From: Oscillospiraceae bacterium | GTDB lineage: Bacteria > Bacillota > Clostridia > Oscillospirales > Oscillospiraceae | DNA: 64,000 nt | Reading direction: 5' to 3' | NCBI GenBank assembly: GCA_017452505.1 | Contig: JAFTMI010000035.1 | Span: 62,001 to 126,000 of the forward strand | Part shown: positions 58,312 to 64,000 of the stretch, one piece after another | Layout of the letters: the number at the start of each line of letters is the position of its first letter | Numbering within the stretch: position 1 is the first letter of the stretch | The notes under the pieces: generated by a model | What the model saw: only the letters and a program-made list of their open reading frames with translations | Database searches by the model: none | Told to the model about the DNA's origin: nothing | Program-made: the position numbers and the translations under genes

Positions 58312-59167
58312 AGTCTACACCTCCTAATTCGTAAATAAATATCTCCTCCAAGGAAAGGGGCAGGATATCAAAATAGACAGGGTTACAGGCGATCACCTTT
58401 TCCCGGATCTCATCCTGTGTACCACGGACCACCAAGGTGGTAAGTCTGCCTGCTGTACCGGAATGGAGGATCTCCAGGCCCTCCGGGGCATCGCCCACGA
58501 TCTGCAGCTTCACGGTACTGCCCTGCATAGAAGCAAGGCTGCGCTCCAGCAGCATATGTCCTTTGTCCACAATGCCCACATGGTCACAGATGTCCTCCAG
58601 CTCCCGCAGGTTGTGGGAGGAGATCAGAACGGTGGTTTCCCGCTGGGCAACATCGGACAAAATAAGACTCCAAACCTGCCGGCGCATCACCGGATCCAGG
58701 CCGTCCACCGGCTCGTCCAGAATCAGCACATCGGGCCGGGTGCAAATGCTCAACTGGAAAGCTGCCTGCTTTTGCATACCTTTGGAAAAACGACGGATTT
58801 GAGATTTTTTCGGCAGCTGGAATACTTCGTGCAGCCGACCAAAAAGCTCGTCATTAAACTGGGGATAAAAGCCCTTATAGTACTTGCGCATATCCTCTAA
58901 GCTTGCCGATGGGAAAAAGAAAATCTCATCGGGAATATAGCACATCCGGCTTTTCACTTTTGGGTTTTCATACACAGCCTCACCCTCCAAGGTGATCGTG
59001 CCGCCATCGGGGCGGTAAACACCGGTGAGCAAGCGGATAGCTGTGGATTTTCCGGCGCCGTTCGGACCGACCAGGCCGTAAACAGCGCCCTTAGGTATGG
59101 TCATTGACAGGTCATTCAGCGCTGTGAAGCTGCCAAAGGTTTTGGTTACATTTTGCATTTCAAGCAT
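58286..59167 (-). CDS. ABC transporter ATPase (YtrB/ABC-2 type)
   Basis: A 293-residue ATPase: Walker A GPNGAGKST (about 35-43), signature RFSKGMQKQ, Walker B VLILDEPVDGLDP and H-loop ISSHN. The C-terminal ~80 residues form an accessory domain seen in this subfamily. Overlaps the GntR gene by eight bases and the permease gene by 26, so the three are strictly co-expressed. Confidence 0.95.
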   Translation of the reverse strand: MLEMQNVTKTFGSFTALNDLSMTIPKGAVYGLVGPNGAGKSTAIRLLTGVYRPDGGTITLEGEAVYENPKVKSRMCYIPDEIFFFPSASLEDMRKYYKGFYPQFNDELFGRLHEVFQLPKKSQIRRFSKGMQKQAAFQLSICTRPDVLILDEPVDGLDPVMRRQVWSLILSDVAQRETTVLISSHNLRELEDICDHVGIVDKGHMLLERSLASMQGSTVKLQIVGDAPEGLEILHSGTAGRLTTLVVRGTQDEIREKVIACNPVYFDILPLSLEEIFIYELGGVDYEVKNILL

Positions 59168-59528
59168 CGGTATCGCCTCCTTGTTTCAGATATTGCAGTA
59201 GTATTTGCCGGGATACGCCAGCCTCTAAAAGCTTTTCAGCTGCCGCATCCAACTGAGCCCACAGAGGCGCCAAGTCCGGACTTGTCTCCTTTACCGGGCC
59301 GCAGACAAAGCTGCCCTTGCCGGACACAGAGGCGATCCAGCCTTCTGTTTCCAGCTCCCGGTAGGCTCGCTGAATGGTGTTGGGATTGATGGTCAATTCA
59401 CTTGCCAACTCCCGGACACTGGGGAGCTTATCCCCTTCTGCCAGCACACCGGCACGGATCTGCGTGCGAAAGCTATCGGCGATCTGGGTATAAATGGGTC
59501 GCGAATCCCGGTAATCCAGATGCACCAT
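59160..59528 (-). CDS. GntR family regulator, YtrA subfamily
   Basis: A 122-residue repressor with the winged helix DSRPIYTQIADSFRTQIRAGVLAEGDKLPSVRELA and NPNTIQRAYRELETEGWI, then a short C-terminal dimerisation helix pair (no ligand-binding domain), the YtrA form. First gene of the ABC operon; likely represses it through the inverted repeats in its promoter. Confidence 0.94.
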   Translation of the reverse strand: MVHLDYRDSRPIYTQIADSFRTQIRAGVLAEGDKLPSVRELASELTINPNTIQRAYRELETEGWIASVSGKGSFVCGPVKETSPDLAPLWAQLDAAAEKLLEAGVSRQILLQYLKQGGDTDA

Positions 59529-59545
59529 GCTATCCCCTCCTTTTC

Positions 59546-59604
59546 TGTATTAACTGTACCAACTGTACTAATACAGTTATAATACACTACTTCCTGTTTG
59601 TCAA
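59546..59604 (-). promoter_or_regulatory. Promoter and operator of the GntR-ABC operon
   Basis: TTGACA (59599-59604), 17-base spacer, TATAAC (59576-59581), followed by TGTATTA (59546-59552) and TAATACA (59569-59575) inverted arms enclosing two AACTGTA words. Confidence 0.75.
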
Positions 59605-59613
59605 GTACTTTTT

Positions 59614-59650
59614 GCAAAAAATTACCCCGGCAGAAAAATCTGCCGGGGTA
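59614..59650 (-). terminator. Terminator of trpB
   Basis: TACCCCGGCA and complement (59623-59632, 59641-59650) followed by AATTTTTT on the minus strand. Confidence 0.9.
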
Positions 59651-59661
59651 GTAATCACATA

Positions 59662-61038
59662 TTAGTCCATCTTGGGTAGGTAGCTGAAGCCCTTTTGGAG
59701 CTCTTCCTCGGTGGGAACATAGTCCACCATCTTGCCGTCGTGGAACTTTTCGTAAGCCATCATATCGAAGTAACCGGTACCGGTGAGGCCAAAGAGAATG
59801 GTCTTCTCCTCGCCGGTCTCCTTGCACTTGAGTGCCTCGTCGATGGCCACCTTGATGGCGTGGGAGCTTTCCGGAGCAGGCAGGATGCCCTCCACACGGG
59901 CAAACTCCTCAGCAGCCTTGAACACCTCGGTCTGGGGTACGCTGACAGCTTCCATAAGGCCATCATCATACAGCTGGGACAAGGTGGAGTTCATACCGTG
60001 GTAGCGCAGGCCGCCGGAGTGAGTACCTGCAGGAATGAAGCCGCTGCCCAGGGTGTACATCTTGGACAGGGGGCAGACCATACCAGTATCACAGTAGTCA
60101 TAGGCATACTTGCCGCGGGTAAAGCTGGGGCAGGTAGCAGGCTCAACAGCGATAAAGCGGTAATCCGCATTACCCTTGATCTTCTCACCCATAAAGGGAG
60201 CAATCAAGCCGCCCAGGTTAGAGCCACCACCGGCGCAGCCGATGATGATATCGGGCTTGACACCGTACTTATCCATGGCAGCCTTGGCTTCCAAGCCAAT
60301 GACAGACTGGTGGAGCATAACCTGGTTCAGTACACTGCCCAGCACATAGCGGTAGCCGGGCAAAGAGGTTGCCTTTTCCACGGCCTCGGAAATCGCGCAG
60401 CCTAAGCTGCCGGTGGTACCGGGATGCTCAGCAAGGATCTTCTTGCCTACCTCAGTTTCCATAGAGGGGCTGGGGGTAACAGATGCGCCGTATGTACGCA
60501 TAACCTCACGGCGGAAGGGCTTCTGCTCATAGGACACCTTAACCATATAGACCTTGCAGTCCAAGTCCAGGTAAGCGCAGGCCATTGCCAGGGCAGTGCC
60601 CCACTGGCCGGCACCGGTCTCGGTGGTAACGCCCTTGAGGCCCTGCTTCTTGGCATAGTAAGCCTGGGCAATGGCGGAGTTCAGCTTATGGCTGCCGCTG
60701 GTGTTGCCGCCCTCGTACTTATAGTAAATCTTAGCGGGGGTCTGGAGTTTCTTCTCCAGGCAGTATGCGCGGACCAGAGGTGCCGGCCGGTACATCTTGT
60801 AGAAATCGAGAATCTCCTGGGGAATCGCAAAATAAGCAGTTGTATCGTCCAATTCCTGCTTGACAAGCTCATCGCAGAACACAGGAGCCAGATCCTCAGC
60901 GGTCATAGGCTTATGGGTTTGGGGATCCAGAAGGGGCGCGGGCTTATTGACCATATCCGCCCGGAGATTGTACCAATACTTGGGCATCTCGCTTTCTTCC
61001 AGATAAATTTTGTAGGGGATCTCTTTGTTTGCCATCAT
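59662..61038 (-). CDS. trpB: Tryptophan synthase beta chain, TrpB2 type
   Basis: PLP enzyme joining indole and serine to tryptophan. The 458-residue protein matches TrpB2 (long N-terminal MPKYWYNLRADM segment, RPAPLVRAYCLEKKL) with PLP lysine in NTSGSHKLN (Lys118), catalytic Glu in TTETGAGQWG (140) and the phosphate loop GCAGGGSNLGG. No trpA or other trp genes are adjacent, so it may salvage free indole. A T-box leader with a UGG specifier controls it. Two ATGs (61038, 61035) are possible starts. Confidence 0.95.
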   Translation of the reverse strand: MMANKEIPYKIYLEESEMPKYWYNLRADMVNKPAPLLDPQTHKPMTAEDLAPVFCDELVKQELDDTTAYFAIPQEILDFYKMYRPAPLVRAYCLEKKLQTPAKIYYKYEGGNTSGSHKLNSAIAQAYYAKKQGLKGVTTETGAGQWGTALAMACAYLDLDCKVYMVKVSYEQKPFRREVMRTYGASVTPSPSMETEVGKKILAEHPGTTGSLGCAISEAVEKATSLPGYRYVLGSVLNQVMLHQSVIGLEAKAAMDKYGVKPDIIIGCAGGGSNLGGLIAPFMGEKIKGNADYRFIAVEPATCPSFTRGKYAYDYCDTGMVCPLSKMYTLGSGFIPAGTHSGGLRYHGMNSTLSQLYDDGLMEAVSVPQTEVFKAAEEFARVEGILPAPESSHAIKVAIDEALKCKETGEEKTILFGLTGTGYFDMMAYEKFHDGKMVDYVPTEEELQKGFSYLPKMD

Positions 61039-61061
61039 TTTTCACCTTTCTTTTTGGGGCA

Positions 61062-61330
61062 AAATAAAAACCTGCCCCAGTAATGAGCTGGGACAGGATA
61101 AACTCCTGCGGTGCCACCCGGCTTGACGCATAGCGCCCACTTTACGCATACTGACATATGCTGACCTTTGCTTACGGAGGGTCATCTCCGTCGCACATAC
61201 TAAGGGAAAGTCCCCCGTTCCGCTTGCCCTCGGAAGTCCATTCGGTCTTACGCTTTCTGCCGCAATCCCACCGCCTGCGGCTCTCTGAAAGAAAGGAAGG
61301 TAATACCTACTCACTCTTCCTCAACGGTTT
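61062..61330 (-). promoter_or_regulatory. T-box leader, tRNA-Trp specific
   Basis: The minus strand has a stem I region with GAGTGAGTAGG and, on its 3' side, GAATGGAC: the specifier codon TGG (61238-61240) for tryptophan. It ends with the T-box GGGTGGCACCGCAGG (61105-61120) and a terminator hairpin CCTGTCCCAGC/CTGGGGCAGG (61071-61097) plus T-tract (61062-61070). Uncharged tRNA-Trp should open it. Confidence 0.93.
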
Positions 61331-61335
61331 AGAGG

Positions 61336-61364
61336 ATTGTAGCACAGCTTTTATTTCTTGTCAA
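61336..61364 (-). promoter_or_regulatory. Promoter of the trpB T-box unit
   Basis: TTGACA (61359-61364), 17-base spacer, TACAAT (61336-61341) on the minus strand: near-consensus. Confidence 0.8.
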
Positions 61365-61439
61365 GCATCCCAATGCCGCTTAAATATGTTGTTTTGGAAA
61401 TTTTTTGAAAGTTTTTCAAGAAAAATTTACATATTCTTC

Positions 61440-61468
61440 TTGAATCGTTCAGCATTCTTTCGTATAAT
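61440..61468 (+). promoter_or_regulatory. Promoter of the HtrA-type protease gene
   Basis: TTGAAT (61440-61445), 17-base spacer, TATAAT (61463-61468), 39 bases before the ATG. Confidence 0.75.
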
Positions 61469-61507
61469 TGCGGTAAAATAACTTCAAACACCAAGGAGGT
61501 TACATCT

Positions 61508-62884
61508 ATGACAGAGCCCTTTGAAAATCAGAACGAGCAATCCACCTGGACAGAGACCAAAAATGAGCAATCCGCATGGAGCGAGCCCAAGAATGATCAG
61601 CCCACGTGGGAGCAACGCCCCAATTACTACTATAAACCCCCTAAAAAAGAAAAATCCGGTTGGCCTGCCGGTCTTGTGATCGCTGTTACTTTGGTATGCA
61701 GTCTGTTGGCCGGTGCTTTCGGTGCAGGCGGTATGTATCTGGCTACCACTTTTATGGACGATGCCAAGCCGTCAACCAATGGAACACAGCCGAATAATTC
61801 CGGCACCAGCCAGAGTACCACTATTTTGGAAGGTGACCGGGAAAATGTTGTGATCGACATTACCAAGATCGACACCAGCAAGGTTATGACCCAGGCTGAG
61901 GTCTATGCCGCCAATGTGAACTCCACCGTGGGTATCACCACCTCCATTACCACCAATTTGTGGGGTTATCAGACTACCTCTGCCGCCTCCGGCTCCGGTT
62001 TTGTTTTCAGTAAGGATGGATATATCCTCACCAATTACCATGTAGTGGACGATTCTACCTCTATCACCGTTTCCATGTATGACGGCACCACATACGATGC
62101 CAAGCTTGTTGGCTATGACGAAAGCAACGATGTGGCTGTTCTGAAGGTAGAGGCAACGGATTTAGTGCCTGTTGTGCTCGGTAACTCCGACAACTTGAAT
62201 GTAGGCGACAGTGTGGTGGCCATCGGCAATCCTCTCGGCGAGCTGACCTTCTCCCTCACTGCCGGCTCTATCAGCGCCAAGGATCGGGATATCACCATGT
62301 CCAACGGCAGCTCCATGCAGCTGTTGCAGACCGATTGCGCGATCAACTCCGGTAATTCCGGCGGCGCACTGTTTAATCTGTACGGCGAGGTAGTTGGCAT
62401 CACCAATGCCAAGTATTCCAGTTCTTCTTCCTCCTCCACTGCATCCATTGATAATATCGGTTTTGCCATCCCCATCAACAAGGCTCGGTCCATTGCTGAA
62501 AGCATCATTGAAAAGGGTTATGTTTCCAAGCCCTATGTTGGTGTTTCCGTTGCCACTGTCAGCGAGGAGACACAAATGTACGGCCTTCCCCAGGGCGCAT
62601 CGGTACAGCAGATCGTGGAGAACTCCCCTGCTGCCGAAGCCGGTCTGCAGATCAACGATATCATCACCCATGTAAACGGCAATGAGATCGCAAGCAGCAA
62701 TGATATGGTTGCCGCTGTCCGCAATGCCGCCATTGGCGACGAGCTGAAGCTTACAGTTTATCGCATGGGTAAGACTGTGGAAGTTACGGTTACGGTTGGT
62801 GAGCAAAAAACCTCTGTGCAAGAGCAGGAACAAACACAGAACCAAAGCCAGTCTCAGCGCCCCCAATTCCCCTTTGGGTATTAA
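61508..62884 (+). CDS. htrA: HtrA/DegP-type membrane serine protease with PDZ domain
   Basis: A 458-residue quality-control protease facing the outside of the cell. Cytoplasmic N-terminus (1-~50) with three ~10-residue repeats of the type NEQSxW(T/S)E, one membrane helix (~52-80), linker, trypsin-like domain with His178 (TNYHVV), Asp208 (SNDVAVLK) and Ser284 (SGNSGGAL), then one PDZ (~345-435) and a Gln-rich tail. ATG 61508 follows AAGGAGG. Monocistronic. Confidence 0.95.
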   Translation: MTEPFENQNEQSTWTETKNEQSAWSEPKNDQPTWEQRPNYYYKPPKKEKSGWPAGLVIAVTLVCSLLAGAFGAGGMYLATTFMDDAKPSTNGTQPNNSGTSQSTTILEGDRENVVIDITKIDTSKVMTQAEVYAANVNSTVGITTSITTNLWGYQTTSAASGSGFVFSKDGYILTNYHVVDDSTSITVSMYDGTTYDAKLVGYDESNDVAVLKVEATDLVPVVLGNSDNLNVGDSVVAIGNPLGELTFSLTAGSISAKDRDITMSNGSSMQLLQTDCAINSGNSGGALFNLYGEVVGITNAKYSSSSSSSTASIDNIGFAIPINKARSIAESIIEKGYVSKPYVGVSVATVSEETQMYGLPQGASVQQIVENSPAAEAGLQINDIITHVNGNEIASSNDMVAAVRNAAIGDELKLTVYRMGKTVEVTVTVGEQKTSVQEQEQTQNQSQSQRPQFPFGY

Positions 62885-62891
62885 ACAGCTG

Positions 62892-62930
62892 CACCCGGAC
62901 AGGGAAAACCTGTCCGGGTGTATTTTTTTC
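62892..62930 (+). terminator. Terminator of htrA
   Basis: CACCCGGACAG and complement (62892-62902, 62910-62920) followed by TATTTTTTTC. Confidence 0.92.
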
Positions 62931-62958
62931 TTGATTTTTTTAAAAAAATGAATAGAAT
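62931..62958 (+). promoter_or_regulatory. Promoter of asnA
   Basis: TTGATT (62931-62936), 16-base spacer, TAGAAT (62953-62958). Confidence 0.55.
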
Positions 62959-62995
62959 ATAGGATATATGTATCTGTCACAAGGAGGATACTCTT

Positions 62996-64000
62996 ATGAA
63001 CCAAATTTATATCCCCGAAGGCTACCGCCCCCCCTTAGATGCCTATGAGACTCAGCGGGCCATTGCCTACATCAAAAGAATTTTCCAGGAGGAGTTTTCC
63101 AACGCGCTGAATTTGAAGCGCGTATCCGCTCCTCTGTTTGTTACCGACGCCTCCGGTCTTAATGACAATCTGAACGGCTTTGAGCGCCCTGTAAGCTTTG
63201 ATATTCCCGCGGTAGGCATGGATGCTGAGGTCGTCCATTCCTTAGCAAAATGGAAACGACTGGCCCTCAAGCGCTACGGCTTCGGTTTGGGGCAGGGTCT
63301 GTACACCGATATGAACGCCATCCGGCGGGATGAGGAATTGGACAATATCCACTCCATTTATGTGGATCAGTGGGACTGGGAAAAGATTATCACCGCTGAA
63401 AACCGCAATATCGATTACTTAAAGCTGATCGTTACCGCAATCGTCAAGGCAATCTGCGATACCAACGAACAGCTCCATGTGCGATTCCCGCAGATCCCGG
63501 CTAAGCTTTCCCGTGAGGTCAGCTTTGTGACCACCCAGGAATTAGAGGATATGTATCCCGATCTGGATGGCACCGCCCGGGAGAATGCCTATGTAAAAGA
63601 GCATCACACCGCCTGCATTATGCAGATCGGCGGCAAGCTCCGCTCCGGCAAGCCTCATGGCGGCCGCGCCCCCGACTATGACGATTGGCAACTTAACTGC
63701 GACATCTTCTTCTGGAACGACACACTGGGCCGAGCCTTAGAGATCTCCTCTATGGGTATCCGGGTGGATGCCGAAGCTATGGATCGCCAGCTGAATCTGG
63801 CCGGCTGCAATGACCGCAGAGAGCTTCCCTTCCACAAGATGCTTTTGAATAACGAACTGCCCCTCACCATCGGCGGCGGTATCGGTCAGTCCAGACTGGC
63901 AATGCTGATGCTTGGCTGCGCCCATATCGGCGAAGTACAGTCCAGTGTTTGGGACGAAGAAACCGTAAAGGCTTGTAACGAAGCCGGCATTCCTTTGCTG
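62996..64000 (+). CDS. asnA: Aspartate-ammonia ligase AsnA (runs off the window)
   Basis: Makes asparagine from aspartate, ammonia and ATP; class II aminoacyl-tRNA synthetase fold. The open frame gives 335 residues without a stop; the family is about 330-345 long, so only the last few residues are missing. Diagnostic: RVSAPLFVTDASGLNDNLNG, FERPVSFD, LAKWKRLAL, GLYTDMNAIRRDEELDNIHSIYVDQWDWEK, GGRAPDYDDW and GGGIGQSRLAMLML. ATG 62996 follows AAGGAGG. Confidence 0.97.
   Translation, partial: MNQIYIPEGYRPPLDAYETQRAIAYIKRIFQEEFSNALNLKRVSAPLFVTDASGLNDNLNGFERPVSFDIPAVGMDAEVVHSLAKWKRLALKRYGFGLGQGLYTDMNAIRRDEELDNIHSIYVDQWDWEKIITAENRNIDYLKLIVTAIVKAICDTNEQLHVRFPQIPAKLSREVSFVTTQELEDMYPDLDGTARENAYVKEHHTACIMQIGGKLRSGKPHGGRAPDYDDWQLNCDIFFWNDTLGRALEISSMGIRVDAEAMDRQLNLAGCNDRRELPFHKMLLNNELPLTIGGGIGQSRLAMLMLGCAHIGEVQSSVWDEETVKACNEAGIPLL

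Overview
The window is a stretch of chromosome from a Gram-positive, endospore-forming member of Clostridia. Gene content (spoIIGA-sigE pair, SipL-like DUF3794/LysM protein, Rex, MetK under a SAM-I riboswitch, T-box leader, lipobox-type binding proteins) and the moderate GC content fit a gut Oscillospiraceae/Ruminococcaceae-type organism. This placement is an inference. There are no rRNA, tRNA, insertion-sequence, phage or CRISPR features, and both ends cut through genes (queA on the left, asnA on the right).

Layout. 0-13.6 kb is mostly housekeeping: queA (partial), dapA, a GDPD/MFS pair, glyA behind a single-aptamer glycine riboswitch, an amidohydrolase, a histidine phosphatase with rex, the sporulation pair spoIIGA-sigE, and a probable operon running from a His/Cys-rich CobW-type GTPase through a CobW-DUF1980 fusion and rarA to a DUF951 protein.

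13.7-35.5 kb is the most distinctive part: a carbohydrate locus read right to left. It encodes a very large solute-binding protein fused to sugar-binding modules, two separate pairs of CUT1-type ABC permeases, a second lipoprotein binding protein, a DUF5696 protein, a Yip1-like membrane protein, an NHL/TPR membrane protein, and three paralogous ~880-residue proteins (CBM9-like, Ig-like, glycosidase-like barrel, discoidin-like) without signal peptides. No ATPase and no regulator are encoded in it. It looks like an uptake and processing system for one complex glycan, with the three paralogs acting inside the cell.

35.6-48.9 kb holds a MarR/ABC-exporter pair with a perfect palindromic operator, a DUF624 protein, a SipL-like sporulation protein with a newly noticed 49-residue membrane protein beside it, a complete livJHMGF branched-chain amino-acid transporter, and an FHA-FtsW/RodA plus short PBP pair.

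49-64 kb holds a rhamnosidase-like protein, metK (SAM-I riboswitch), a degenerate rhomboid followed by thyA-folA, a secreted polysaccharide deacetylase, a GntR/ABC/permease operon, a TrpB2-type tryptophan synthase behind a T-box leader with a UGG specifier, an HtrA-type protease and asnA. Three classes of amino-acid-responsive leader RNA (glycine, SAM, tRNA-Trp) lie within the window. All functional calls rest on reading motifs by eye; no database search was run.
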